A stretch of DNA of 37,638 bases from Thermodesulfobacteriota bacterium (GTDB lineage: Bacteria; Desulfobacterota; DSM-4660; Desulfatiglandales; Desulfatiglandaceae): the NCBI GenBank assembly GCA_028278625.1, contig JANQDY010000146.1:1-37638 (forward strand). Reading direction: 5' to 3'. The notes under the pieces are model-generated. The model did not search any database, was not told where the DNA came from, and worked only from the letters and a program-made list of their open reading frames with translations. The position numbers and the translations under genes are program-made. Positions 17,062 to 25,319 of the stretch are shown here, piece by piece. Numbering within the stretch: the first letter of the stretch is position 1; each line of letters begins with the position of its first letter.

Positions 17062-17747
17062 AAATTGGACGGTTGACTGGGAAGCTTCAGATCTTCTTTC
17101 CGGTGCCGGAAGATCTTTCCTTCAATCATATAGATCACCTCTTCGGCGATGTTGGTGGCATGATCGGCGATACGCTCCAGGTGGCGGCCGATCAAGAGGA
17201 GGTTGAGCAGGTATCCCACCCGATCCGGCTGTTCCTTGATGGCGGCTTTCACCCGGTCATAGATCATTCGATGCATGCGGTCCACCTCATCGTCTTCCAG
17301 ACAGACCCTGTAAGCCAGGTCCACATCCTGGTTGACCAGGGCATCAAGGCTGTTTTTGAGCATCTTTTCCGCCGTTTCCGCCATGGCCGTGAAATCGAAT
17401 GGCACATTCAGGGGCATGCGTTTGGATATGTTCTCAACCCGTTCGGCGATGTTGACCGCCTCGTCACCCACCCGCTCAAGATCATTGTTGATCTTTATGA
17501 CGATATTGATGAACCGCAAATCCACCGCAACCGGTTGATGGAGCGCAATGGTTTTCAGGCATTCCTCTTCCACTTCCACTTCGGCCCGGTCGATGTCCTT
17601 GTCGGAGGTGATGATCTGTCGCGCAAGATCTCCGTCCTTGGTCTCAAGGGCCGTGATGGTCATTCGAACCCGCTCTTCAACCAGGGTCCCCAGTGCAAGT
17701 ATCTGCTTTTTCAAGCTGGATAGTTCCCTCTGCAAATGCCTTTTCAT
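17058..17747 (-). CDS. phoU: Phosphate signalling protein PhoU
   Basis: 229 residues make two PhoU three-helix repeats, with the metal-binding E/D-rich motifs visible (ERVGDEAVNIAERV and ERIADHATNIAEEV). PhoU is known to restrain the Pst transporter and to relay high-phosphate status to PhoR. ATG 17747, preceded by AGGAG at 6 nt, is preferred over the TTG directly before it. It is the last gene of pstSCAB-phoU, 37 bp after pstB. With no full PhoR here, its usual partner must be elsewhere, or be one of the atypical kinases encoded below. Confidence 0.96.
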   Translation of the reverse strand: MKRHLQRELSSLKKQILALGTLVEERVRMTITALETKDGDLARQIITSDKDIDRAEVEVEEECLKTIALHQPVAVDLRFINIVIKINNDLERVGDEAVNIAERVENISKRMPLNVPFDFTAMAETAEKMLKNSLDALVNQDVDLAYRVCLEDDEVDRMHRMIYDRVKAAIKEQPDRVGYLLNLLLIGRHLERIADHATNIAEEVIYMIEGKIFRHRKEDLKLPSQPSNF

Positions 17748-17784
17748 CAAAATCTCCTAACGGTTGATTCCAGTACAACACCGT

Positions 17785-18546
17785 CTAACCGAACCTGCCG
17801 GTGATGTAGTCGGATGTCTGCTGCAGTTTCGGCCGGGTAAACAGGGTTTCCGTCAAATCCGACTCGATCAGTTTGCCGAGATAGAAAAAGGCGGTCACAT
17901 CCGACACCCTTGCGGCCTGCTGCATGTTATGGGTCACAATGATAATGGTGTAATTTGTCTTCAGCTCGTGGATGAGCTCTTCAATCTTCTGAGTGGCAAT
18001 GGGGTCCAGAGCGGAGGCCGGCTCATCCATCAAAAGAACCTCCGGTTCCACGGCCAGGGCCCGGGCGATACAGAGCCGCTGCTGCTGCCCTCCGGAAAGC
18101 CCCAGGGCCGAATCATTGAGCCGGTCCTTAACCTCTTCCCAAAGGGCCGCCTGCTTTATACTGGTTTCCACTCGCTCACGGAGGAATCCCTTGTCTCTCA
18201 CGCCGTTGACCCGCAATCCGTAAGCCACATTTTCAAAGATGGTTTTGGGGAAAGGATTGGGCTTCTGGAAAACCATCCCCACATGGCGGCGCAGTGTCAC
18301 CACATCCACGGTGGGATCGTAAATGTTGTTGCCGTCCAGAATGACCTTGCCGTCAGCCCTGCTGTAGGGGATGAGATCATTCATCCTGTTCAAGCAGCGC
18401 AGCAGCGTGCTCTTTCCACATCCGGAAGGACCGATGAGGGCTGTTACCTGGTTTTCGTGAAAGTCCAGCGAAATCGAGTGCAGCGCGTGGAAATCAGCAT
18501 AATAGAATTCCAGGTCTTGCGCCGACATTTTTGGTGTTTTTTCCAT
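17785..18546 (-). CDS. pstB: Phosphate ABC transporter ATP-binding protein PstB
   Basis: The 253 residues contain Walker [11 protein letters not shown] loop region, ABC signature LSGGQQQRL, Walker B LLMDEP and the PstB-typical ASALDP with switch His in [10 protein letters not shown]. The segment [17 protein letters not shown] is characteristic of PstB. It powers high-affinity phosphate import together with PstA and PstC. The DEPTSALDP of most homologues reads DEPASALDP here, a mild change. It lies between pstA (22 bp upstream) and phoU. Confidence 0.97.
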   Translation of the reverse strand: MEKTPKMSAQDLEFYYADFHALHSISLDFHENQVTALIGPSGCGKSTLLRCLNRMNDLIPYSRADGKVILDGNNIYDPTVDVVTLRRHVGMVFQKPNPFPKTIFENVAYGLRVNGVRDKGFLRERVETSIKQAALWEEVKDRLNDSALGLSGGQQQRLCIARALAVEPEVLLMDEPASALDPIATQKIEELIHELKTNYTIIIVTHNMQQAARVSDVTAFFYLGKLIESDLTETLFTRPKLQQTSDYITGRFG

Positions 18547-18568
18547 ATGGGTCCTAATTGCCGTCCAT

Positions 18569-19447
18569 TTATCGTTTCTTCCTGAGCCAAGACCGGTACA
18601 CGATGGCCAAAAGGTTCAAACCCAGCACCAGAACGATCAACACCAGAGCCGTTCCATATTGAAGCGGGCGGGTGGCCTCTATCTCGGTGCCGGCAGTTGC
18701 GAGCACATAGATATGATACGGAAGTGCCATTATTTCGTCAAATATGGATGTGGGGAGCGACGGTGTGAAGAAAACCGCCGCCGTAAACATAATGGGGGCT
18801 GTTTCACCGGCCGCCCTGCTGAGCCCCAGTATGGTACCGGTCAGAATTCCGGGAAGGGCCGCGGGCAGCACCACCCGGCGAATGGTCTGCCACTTGGTGG
18901 CACCCAGGCCCAAAGAAGCTTCACGGTAGGTATCCGGCACCGCCCTCAAGGCTTCCTCCGTGGAACCGATGATCACCGGCAGGGTCAGCGCGCCCAGTGT
19001 CAGAGACCCCGCGAGAATGCTCACCCCCATATCCAAATAGACCACAAAGAAGGCAAGGCCGAAGAGTCCGAAGACCACCGAAGGAACGCCGGCAAGATTA
19101 TTGATGCCCAGTCGGATGATACGGACGATACGACCCGATCTCGCGTATTCATTCAGATAAATGGCGGAGGCCACGCCAATTGGAAGCGCCACCGCAATGG
19201 CTCCGATGCTGAGGCAGATGGTACCGACGATACAGGGAAGAATTCCCCCTTTTGTCATGGAATCCATGGGCGGCTGGCTGAGAAAGGTCCAGTTAATGGC
19301 ACGCCACCCCCTTACCACGAGAAAATAGACCACCACCAGCAGGGCCGCTCCGTTAATGACCGCGGCGACCTTGAAAAGGCCGAACATGGTTCCTTGGATA
19401 AACCGCCTTCTAAAGCTTACGCTTTCTTTTTCGTTAGTGCCGTTCAT
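18569..19447 (-). CDS. pstA: Phosphate ABC transporter permease PstA
   Basis: 292 residues with six predicted membrane helices and the ABC permease EAA loop ([32 protein letters not shown]). The segment [16 protein letters not shown] ([13 protein letters not shown]) and [14 protein letters not shown] are typical of PstA. It forms the membrane channel with PstC. It is 35 bp from pstC and 22 bp from pstB, in the usual pstSCAB order. Nothing unusual. Confidence 0.96.
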   Translation of the reverse strand: MNGTNEKESVSFRRRFIQGTMFGLFKVAAVINGAALLVVVYFLVVRGWRAINWTFLSQPPMDSMTKGGILPCIVGTICLSIGAIAVALPIGVASAIYLNEYARSGRIVRIIRLGINNLAGVPSVVFGLFGLAFFVVYLDMGVSILAGSLTLGALTLPVIIGSTEEALRAVPDTYREASLGLGATKWQTIRRVVLPAALPGILTGTILGLSRAAGETAPIMFTAAVFFTPSLPTSIFDEIMALPYHIYVLATAGTEIEATRPLQYGTALVLIVLVLGLNLLAIVYRSWLRKKR

Positions 19448-19482
19448 ATTCGTATGGAAAGCTCATCTTTATTAAAGGGGCA

Positions 19483-20394
19483 TTAGAGCGTCGCCGCTCC
19501 CACCTGCCGGTAGCGGTGTGAAATCTGCTCGGCAATGATATTAAACGCCAATGTGAACAAGAAAAGGATGATGGCCGTGGCAAAAAGGGCGTAATAGTGG
19601 TCCCCCTGGAAGGGGGCTTCCGCCATTTCGGCGGCGATGCTCGCGGGCATGGGGCGAACGGGATCAAAAAGGGACCTGGGAATCATGGCGGCACCGCCCG
19701 CCACCATCAATACAACCATTGTTTCGCCCATGGCCCTTGACATTCCCAGGATAACGGCGGTGCATATGCCGGAGATGGATGCGGGGAAAATGACCCGGGC
19801 AATGGTCTCCCAGTGGGTGGCGCCCAATGCCAGGGATGCCTCCTTCAGCTCGGCGGGAACACCGAAAATGGCATCCTCCGAAAGGCTGCAGATTGTTGGA
19901 ATGGACATAAACGCCAGCATCAGTGAGGCGTTGAAGAGATTGAGCCCCGTGGGAATATTCAGAATCTCCTGAAGGACCGGTGCAACGATGACCATACCGA
20001 AAAAACCGATGACCACCGACGGCAGGGCCGCCAGGAGTTCCACGATCGGTTTGACCAGTTCCCGGATTCTGGCGGATGCCCCTTCAGCCAGGTAGAGGGC
20101 CGTCAACACCCCCAACGGTATGGAGATGACGGATGATACGACAGTCACTGCCACGGAAGCGATAATCAGCGGAAAAATACCAAATTCCGGCGGATCATCG
20201 GTGGGGTACCAGTATTCGCCGAAAACAAAGTCTGGAACCGACACCACCTTAAAAATGGGAATGCCCTCCACAAAAAGGAAGAGGGCAATCAGGAAAAGGG
20301 TGGTGATGGAAGCAAGGGCCACCCCGAAGAAAATAAACCGTATGGTTTTCTCCCGTCTTTGGCGCCCTTTTCCCGTCTGTTTGCGCTTTGACAT
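19483..20394 (-). CDS. pstC: Phosphate ABC transporter permease PstC
   Basis: 303 residues begin with a very basic tail (SKRKQTGKGRQRREK), then six membrane helices. The EAA loop (EDAIFGVPAELKEASLALGATHWET) and GMSRAMGETMVVLMVAGG mark PstC. It partners PstA. ATG 20394 has GAGGA six nt upstream. It follows pstS after a 128-bp gap that contains a terminator-like hairpin (20455-20499), which should lower pstC expression below pstS. Confidence 0.96.
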   Translation of the reverse strand: MSKRKQTGKGRQRREKTIRFIFFGVALASITTLFLIALFLFVEGIPIFKVVSVPDFVFGEYWYPTDDPPEFGIFPLIIASVAVTVVSSVISIPLGVLTALYLAEGASARIRELVKPIVELLAALPSVVIGFFGMVIVAPVLQEILNIPTGLNLFNASLMLAFMSIPTICSLSEDAIFGVPAELKEASLALGATHWETIARVIFPASISGICTAVILGMSRAMGETMVVLMVAGGAAMIPRSLFDPVRPMPASIAAEMAEAPFQGDHYYALFATAIILFLFTLAFNIIAEQISHRYRQVGAATL

Positions 20395-20454
20395 AACGAA
20401 TCCTCAACAACAAGCCGCCACAGGGTGAAGCTTGTTTTTGCCCACAGCCCACTT

Positions 20455-20499
20455 AAAAAAGACGTTTCCCCGTGAAAGAGACCGGTGTTTCACGGGGAA
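20455..20499 (-). terminator. Attenuating terminator between pstS and pstC
   Basis: A perfect 12-bp stem (20466-20477 with 20488-20499, core CCCCGTGAAA/TTTCACGGGG, 10-nt loop) is followed on the minus strand, five nt later, by six T residues (20455-20460). It lies just after the pstS stop. Such partial terminators or 3' stabilisers commonly raise PstS relative to the membrane components. Confidence 0.75.
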
Positions 20500-20522
20500 G
20501 CAGTGATCAACGAGCATCAATA

Positions 20523-21341
20523 TTAATAGAGCGGTACATATCCGGCATCAGCCACGTATTTCTGGCCTTTTTCGGGGTTGATCACGAAGTTGATGAAATT
20601 GAGGACGTCCCCTTTGGGCCATCCCGGGGTAAACATGTAAAGGGGGCGGCTGATGGGGTAGGTGCCGTTCAGGGTTGTCTCCGCAGATCCCACAATCCGG
20701 TTCACCATCAGAGGTTTGACGTCCTTGCTCATATATCCGATACCAATATATCCGATGGCGTTTTTGTTCTTGGCCACGGCCTGGCTGACGGCGCCGTTGG
20801 ATGCCTGAAGAAGGGCACCGGGGAACACCCGCTCTTTTTTCATGACTTTTTTGTGCCACACTTCATAGGTGCCGGAGGAGGTGTCCCTGGAAATGACCAC
20901 CACGGGCCGGTCTGGACCGCCGATTTCCTTCCAGTTTTTGACTTTGCCCATGTAAATGTCTTTCAACTGGGCCATGGTGATATTGACAATGGGGTTCGTG
21001 GGATGAACCACCGGCACAATGCAGTCGTAGGCCACGGCAAAGGGAACCGGGTAAACACCGTTTTTGACGGCAAGCTTCACTTCCTTTCCTTTAATAAAAC
21101 GGGAGCTGTCAGCGATGTCCGTGGATCCGTCGATGAGCGCCTTCATACCGTTTCCCGAGCCACCGCCGGAAATGGTGATTTTCACATCGGGGTTCTGTTT
21201 CATGTAAGCTTCAGCCGTTTTTTGTGCAATGGGGAGCACGGTGGTGGATCCTTTGATGACAATATTCCCCGCCCATGCCATATTTGTCGCAAAAAGGGCC
21301 GCTACCAATAACACCAACGCCGCAATACCTTTGATTCTCAT
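20523..21341 (-). CDS. pstS: Phosphate-binding protein PstS (short type)
   Basis: The 272-residue precursor has a signal peptide (residues 1-24, ending NMAWA) and a PBPb/PstS fold: VIKGSTTVLPIAQK, ISGGGSGNGMKALIDG, DIADSSR, ISRDTSSGTYEVW. This is the short PstS-like subfamily (SphX/pstS_2 type) and differs from the second PstS at 27797-28870. It captures phosphate in the periplasm for PstCAB. ATG 21341 is chosen for its GGAGG site and signal peptide. Four Pho-box-like repeats sit 90 bp upstream. Confidence 0.95.
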   Translation of the reverse strand: MRIKGIAALVLLVAALFATNMAWAGNIVIKGSTTVLPIAQKTAEAYMKQNPDVKITISGGGSGNGMKALIDGSTDIADSSRFIKGKEVKLAVKNGVYPVPFAVAYDCIVPVVHPTNPIVNITMAQLKDIYMGKVKNWKEIGGPDRPVVVISRDTSSGTYEVWHKKVMKKERVFPGALLQASNGAVSQAVAKNKNAIGYIGIGYMSKDVKPLMVNRIVGSAETTLNGTYPISRPLYMFTPGWPKGDVLNFINFVINPEKGQKYVADAGYVPLY

Positions 21342-21430
21342 TTTATCCCTCCACAAGTTTTCCAGAATGGAACTTAAATGTCATTTAACAAGATCATCGT
21401 AAGCCGTTTTCTTTCAGCGAAAACTAACGC

Positions 21431-21474
21431 CAAATTGTTAGATTTCTGTTAGGGAACCGTTAATATTCTGTTAG
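21431..21474 (-). promoter_or_regulatory. Pho box: four 11-bp direct repeats upstream of pstS
   Basis: Read on the minus strand, the cores CTAAC, TTAAC, CTAAC and CTAAC begin four contiguous units of exactly 11 bp (21464-21474, 21453-21463, 21442-21452, 21431-21441). The 11-bp spacing is that of PhoB and PhoP boxes, and TTAAC resembles the Bacillus PhoP core more than the E. coli CTGTCAT core. Four units would bind two regulator dimers. PhoB (22315-23010) is the likely binder. Confidence 0.8.
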
Positions 21475-21639
21475 CAGCTTCATTCACCCCCTTTCTCTTG
21501 CGCAAGCCCAGAGACCGGCAATGGCCAAATGGACTGAATCTTCAATTCCCCAGATTAAAGGGCGAGAATAGCGATCTATTATTAGAAAAACATTTGGCAA
21601 TTATTAGAATTGCGCAAGGGTTTGGGCAGTCCCTTTCAT

Positions 21640-21683
21640 CTGACGGAATTTTAATCCCCGGCTAACCGGCCCCTAATCGATGA
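21640..21683 (+). promoter_or_regulatory. Pho box: four 11-bp repeats upstream of the orphan ATPase gene
   Basis: On the plus strand the cores CTGAC (21640), TTAAT (21651), CTAAC (21662) and CTAAT (21673) are spaced exactly 11 bp, ending 72 bp before ATG 21756 and pointing towards it. Together with the box at 21431-21474 the divergent region 21342-21755 therefore holds one Pho box per direction. Confidence 0.65.
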
Positions 21684-21755
21684 ATGCTTTGAATGATTGC
21701 GGCTCAAATGGATTCCCGGTGCTTTCAAGAAAATACTCCAAAATGAGGTGGATTC

Positions 21756-22310
21756 ATGTCAATGGGAAAGATAATGACGGAAGAGGTGCTGATGATGATG
21801 CGATTGGAATCAAACGACCGCCCACTTCCCACGGAAACGGTATCCGTGGAGGATACCGTGCAGGAAATCATTTCAAACCTGTCAAAACAGGCCCTTGAAA
21901 AAGGCGTCACCATTGCGTTTGAAAGGGCCGGGGCCCTCCCCCTCGTTCGACTAAACGCCGCGGCCTTGAAGCTGGCCTTGGGCAATCTCGTGGAAAATGC
22001 CCTCAAATACAGCCCGGAAAAAGCGGCCGTCACCGTTGGCACACGGTTTCTAAATGCCACAAGCATCGCCATAACGGTCGCGGACAGGGGGCCCGGCATA
22101 CCAGAGGCCGATCGCGAGAGGATCTATGACAAGTATTACAGAGGAAAGAACGCAAGGGAAAATACCAAAGGGATGGGGCTGGGGCTCTATATCTCAAAAA
22201 CCCTCATTCATTTGATGGGGGGAGCCATCAGACTTGAAAGCCGTGGGGGAACGGGAAGCCGCTTCATTGTCTCCATCCCGACGCAATCGGCCGCTTTTCC
22301 CATTCACTGA
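21756..22310 (+). CDS. Orphan PhoR-like histidine kinase ATPase domain (no H box, no sensor)
   Basis: The 184 residues hold a complete kinase catalytic domain: N box NLVENALKYSP (~75), G1 DRGPGIPE, F box YDKYYRGK and G2 GMGLGLYIS. The N-terminus MMMRLESNDRPLP matches the region just after the second DHp helix of PhoR-type kinases. The His-bearing helix and all sensor parts are absent. A TGA stop lies four codons before the start, so it is not a longer frame read wrongly, and GAGGTGG is a good ribosome site. It may be a phoR remnant, or a functional stand-alone ATPase (HPK-like anti-kinase or partner). A Pho box upstream and an intact frame favour function. It runs convergent to phoB with only 4 bp between the stops. 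Confidence 0.85.
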   Translation: MSMGKIMTEEVLMMMRLESNDRPLPTETVSVEDTVQEIISNLSKQALEKGVTIAFERAGALPLVRLNAAALKLALGNLVENALKYSPEKAAVTVGTRFLNATSIAITVADRGPGIPEADRERIYDKYYRGKNARENTKGMGLGLYISKTLIHLMGGAIRLESRGGTGSRFIVSIPTQSAAFPIH

Positions 22311-22314
22311 TCGG

Positions 22315-23010
22315 TTAATCGGTATCGTCCTTAAAACGATATCCCACGCCCCGGACGGTTTCCACATAAACGCCCGCGGACCCCAGTTTTCTTCTGAGTC
22401 CCACGATTTGAACATCCACGGAACGGTCCGTTACCAGATGTTCGGAACCGCGAACCTCGTCCACCAACTGAGTGCGGGTGAAGACCCATCCAGGCCTCCG
22501 TACCAGGGTACTCAATATGCCGAACTCCGTAAACGTCAGCATGACCGGCGCATTATCCACGAGCACCTCACGCCGGCCCGGATGTACCACCAGGTTATGG
22601 ATTTTAACCGCAGCCGTGTCGCCCGGCGCTGCCAGCTTATCCCTCCTCAGCACCGCTTTTACCCTGGCTGCCAGAATCCTGGGACTGAACGGCTTGGTCA
22701 CATAGTCGTCGGCACCCATCTCCAGCCCGGTCAACACGTCCGCCTCTTCGGTCTTGGCCGTCAGCATCACAATTGGGATGTTGCGGGTTTCAGGGTCTTT
22801 CTTTAAAAATCTGGCCACCTCAAAACCGTCCATTCCCGGCAGCATGAGATCCAGCAGCAAAAGGTCCGGTTGAGACGCCCTGACGCTTTTGATGGCATCC
22901 TCCCCGGTGGTGGTACACGTTACATCATAACCCTCCCTGGAAAGATTGAACCGTACCAGTTCCAGGATATCTTCTTCATCGTCAACCACAAGAACCTGTT
23001 TTCCGGACAT
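22315..23010 (-). CDS. phoB: OmpR-family response regulator PhoB
   Basis: The 231-residue protein equals E. coli PhoB in length. The receiver shows VVDDEEDILELV, phospho-Asp54 in LLLLDLMLPGMDG, and KPFSP. The winged helix (~135-231) shows LTFTEFGIL, VFTRTQLVDEVRG, DVQIVGLRRKLG and VRGVGYRF. It should bind the 11-bp repeat boxes listed here and activate pst, porin and phosphatase genes. I start at ATG 23010 (AGAAGG upstream) and not at the 42-codon-longer in-frame option, which would overlap the porin end. phoR does not follow. It lies 103 bp downstream of the porin on the same strand, so it may be co-transcribed and autoregulated. Confidence 0.93.
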   Translation of the reverse strand: MSGKQVLVVDDEEDILELVRFNLSREGYDVTCTTTGEDAIKSVRASQPDLLLLDLMLPGMDGFEVARFLKKDPETRNIPIVMLTAKTEEADVLTGLEMGADDYVTKPFSPRILAARVKAVLRRDKLAAPGDTAAVKIHNLVVHPGRREVLVDNAPVMLTFTEFGILSTLVRRPGWVFTRTQLVDEVRGSEHLVTDRSVDVQIVGLRRKLGSAGVYVETVRGVGYRFKDDTD

Positions 23011-23055
23011 GGCTATAAGACCTTCTCGGGCAATCTGGGCTTTTTGCGGCTTTCC

Positions 23056-23093
23056 ACCATCCACCCAAAAAATGGCTTTCCCGGGTGGATGGT
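23056..23093 (-). other. 11-bp perfect stem-loop between porin and phoB
   Basis: ACCATCCACCC (23056-23066) pairs perfectly with GGGTGGATGGT (23083-23093) around a 16-nt loop. It lies in the 103-bp gap after the porin stop. No U-run follows on the minus strand, so it looks more like an mRNA-stabilising or attenuating stem than a strong terminator. Confidence 0.55.
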
Positions 23094-23113
23094 TGTTTGT
23101 GTTTTCGGCAAAT

Positions 23114-24421
23114 TTAGAATTTGAAATTGAAGTCAAATTGGAAAACGTTTTGAGGATTGTCGTTTGGTCCGGAGTAATCGATCTTCATGGCACGGTAGTA
23201 GTCTAGATGGAGCCATACTTTCTTGGCAAGGCCCAGTTTGAATTCAAATTCGTGGCCTTTGGCGTTGGTGCCGCCACTGTAAAAATCGCTATCCGGCAGG
23301 AAGTCAAGCCACGCGTCTCTTTCAAGATAACGGTAGTTGTACTTGAATTCCCAGTCACCCAACGCTTTGATGCTTCGGCCAAACTTGACACCGATCAGGT
23401 ATCCCGAGTCGTTATCGTCCGCATCGGAGTTGACGTATGTGCCGAATAACGCGGCTTTCTGAATGTAGCTCTTGAATTTAAAGCCCAACTCACCGTCGAA
23501 AGCGACTGACGAGTAGTTATAGAGCAGATCACCGTTGGCATCCGTGGAGTTGGTCCCGGAACTGTATTTGAAATGGTTCCCTTTCACCTCTTTGTTGTAG
23601 TACCAGGATCCCGCCAGCTTTATTTTCATCATGTCCATGGGTTTGATGGTCACACCCGGCTGCATGACGAACATGGTGGCGGTCTCCTCTTCCGATTTGA
23701 ACTCTGAAAGGACAAAGAGGGCCGGGTTTACCCAAACATCGAACATGCTGTTGATCTTATAGTAAAACGGGATGGCGCCACCCTGTGGGCGGATATCCGA
23801 GTCCCACATCAGGTCTTTGGGCTTGTAAATGGGATTTTTCATCTGACCGCCGATGATTTTCAAGAAATCCCAGGGCTTGAATTGCGCATAGGCGTAATCA
23901 ATGCGGGCATCGGGGGTTTCAAAACTGTTGGTGAAGGTCTGGTTGGTGGACCTTGGATCACCACTTCCGGAGCAAAGGCCGAAACCGACCTGCCATTTCT
24001 TGTCTTCAGTGACATCGGCAATGGCGCCGAACCGCCATCTGTAACGGCCGCGGTTCCGGTTGGTTTTGGTTCCATCGTCCTTCTCTTTATCCTGATACTG
24101 GTACCGCAGCCTGAAATCGCCTTTGAAATGGATGCGATTCACCCAGCTGGGGACCTTGGCCCAGGTTTGAGATTCCTTTTTGACGGTTTTTTCAGCGGTC
24201 TCTTTGGCAACCTGTTCCGCCGTTTCCTTTACGGTCTTGTCCTGACGGGCACCTTCCTTCTGCATCTCAATGAGAAGCACTTCCGCTTCCTGCGGGCTTA
24301 AGATCCCCTTTTCAACCAGTTTGTTGATCAAGACATCCACCTCTGCAGCCTGTGCTGGAACGATATTGACGCTAATCAACAGCGCCGCCATCAAGCATAA
24401 AAAAAATGTGATTTTCTTCAT
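23114..24421 (-). CDS. Putative phosphate-regulated porin (Porin_5-like)
   Basis: The 435-residue precursor has a signal peptide ending in PAQA (residues 1-25), a short helical/coiled region (~30-90, rich in Lys/Glu: KETAEQVAKETAEKT) and a long beta-barrel with alternating aromatic residues, ending in the canonical terminal Phe (FDFNFKF). This architecture matches the putative porin family of delta- and epsilonproteobacteria. It probably forms an outer-membrane channel, and phosphate or organophosphates are the likely cargo because a Pho box lies ~125 bp upstream. ATG 24421 fits the signal peptide, with AAGGA upstream. phoB follows on the same strand. Confidence 0.85.
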   Translation of the reverse strand: MKKITFFLCLMAALLISVNIVPAQAAEVDVLINKLVEKGILSPQEAEVLLIEMQKEGARQDKTVKETAEQVAKETAEKTVKKESQTWAKVPSWVNRIHFKGDFRLRYQYQDKEKDDGTKTNRNRGRYRWRFGAIADVTEDKKWQVGFGLCSGSGDPRSTNQTFTNSFETPDARIDYAYAQFKPWDFLKIIGGQMKNPIYKPKDLMWDSDIRPQGGAIPFYYKINSMFDVWVNPALFVLSEFKSEEETATMFVMQPGVTIKPMDMMKIKLAGSWYYNKEVKGNHFKYSSGTNSTDANGDLLYNYSSVAFDGELGFKFKSYIQKAALFGTYVNSDADDNDSGYLIGVKFGRSIKALGDWEFKYNYRYLERDAWLDFLPDSDFYSGGTNAKGHEFEFKLGLAKKVWLHLDYYRAMKIDYSGPNDNPQNVFQFDFNFKF

Positions 24422-24547
24422 TTCGAGTCTTATTCCTTTCAAGCAATATTTTTGAAATGACAATTACTCCCTCCTCCTAAAATGGTGTTTCCTTCACCTC
24501 CTCTCCTCGCACGAATTTCAAAACTTTAAACAGGGCCATTGTGAACC

Positions 24548-24591
24548 ACACGCGTTAGCAATGGATTAGAAGAAAGTTAGTTTTTTGTGAG
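24548..24591 (-). promoter_or_regulatory. Pho box: four 11-bp repeats upstream of the porin
   Basis: Minus-strand cores CTCAC, CTAAC, CTAAT and CTAAC begin four contiguous 11-bp units (24581-24591, 24570-24580, 24559-24569, 24548-24558), about 125 bp before ATG 24421. Same architecture as the box at pstS. The gap 24422-24882 holds this box and the hairpin at 24699-24739; nothing else is evident. Confidence 0.75.
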
Positions 24592-24698
24592 TTCTTTAAT
24601 AAATATCAAAAGACTATTTAAATTAACTATTTATCTGATTGAACGAGGAAAAAATTTCTTATGGTGAGCACCTGTGGAAAAATATTTGGAAAGATGGG

Positions 24699-24739
24699 TT
24701 GGGTGGTTCAGGGTGTTGTGACACCCCCAAACCACCCAA
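24699..24739. terminator. Very stable nested hairpin between the 78-aa gene and the porin
   Basis: An outer 10-bp stem TTGGGTGGTT/AACCACCCAA (24699-24708, 24730-24739) encloses a 6-bp stem GGGTGT/ACACCC with a 4-nt loop TGTG (24717-24720). Bulges are CA and CCA. No U-run follows on either strand. It lies after the 78-aa gene stop, so a factor-dependent terminator or RNA-stabilising structure is likely. Confidence 0.6.
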
Positions 24740-24882
24740 AGAGAGTAATAAAGAAGCTGGGTGAAAATATCCGCCCTTTGTTAGATTTGGGTGAGGGTCA
24801 AGTTAGGAGTACGTAATATCTCGACTGAAACAAAAAAAGCGCTTTCATCATCATCTTCAAGGTCCAAGATACCAATAGTGGT

Positions 24883-25119
24883 TCATGTGAGGCCGTTAAT
24901 CACATCCCAGACATGTTTGCTTTTCCGCAGCCACGAAGAGATTTTTTCACGCACCTCCTCGGAAATACCGTTGTCCAGAATTTCAAACTCCATCCGGTCC
25001 GTGGCCCTTTCATAGATCATCATGACGCGAGGGACCGCATTTTCTTCAAATGAAAACTCCGCCGAATGGGGAAGATCGAATACCCAGTGTAATTGATTGA
25101 TATATCTGATGTTTTCCAA
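24883..25119 (-). CDS. 78-aa soluble protein of unknown function under a Pho box
   Basis: The ORF starts at TTG 25119 with AGAGG 7-8 nt upstream. The product has a beta-strand-rich first half (WVFDLPHSAEFSFEE, RVMMIYERATDRMEFEILD) and a helical C-terminus ending with WDVINGLT. It has no signal peptide, membrane segment or Cys motif. I do not recognise it. It stands alone between the hybrid kinase and the porin. The Pho-box-like repeats at 25256-25299 point to it, suggesting it is a small cytosolic member of the phosphate regulon. Confidence 0.65.
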   Translation of the reverse strand: MENIRYINQLHWVFDLPHSAEFSFEENAVPRVMMIYERATDRMEFEILDNGISEEVREKISSWLRKSKHVWDVINGLT

Positions 25120-25255
25120 ATTGTTACCTCTTAGGCGATAGCGAGTGAGCCCGGCAAAAAGCGGCGATTATGTTACGAACATGTATGCATTCTGAAAGCT
25201 TTTCCTTTGATCCGGGCTTCAAAAAGAACGATTTTCGACGCTATCAAGGTACAAT

Positions 25256-25299
25256 TCCAATGTTAAGGCAATATTTAAATTCTGTTAAATTATTGAAAG
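25256..25299 (-). promoter_or_regulatory. Pho-box-like 11-bp repeats upstream of the 78-aa gene
   Basis: Minus-strand units begin with CTTTC, TTAAC, TAAAT and TTAAC at 11-bp spacing (25289-25299, 25278-25288, 25267-25277, 25256-25266). Two units are exact TTAACA cores, two are weak. It sits 137 bp upstream of TTG 25119, after the kinase stop. Weaker than the pstS and porin boxes. Confidence 0.55.
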
Positions 25300-25319
25300 T
25301 AATATCATCTCCATCGGAC

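Noticed and set aside
18659..19486. Plus-strand frame opposite pstA
   Set aside because: Gly/Arg/His-rich shadow of a membrane-protein gene; no start signal.
22315..23136. Longer PhoB start at 23136
   Set aside because: It would add 42 residues with no receiver homology and overlap the porin coding end; ATG 23010 gives the family length.
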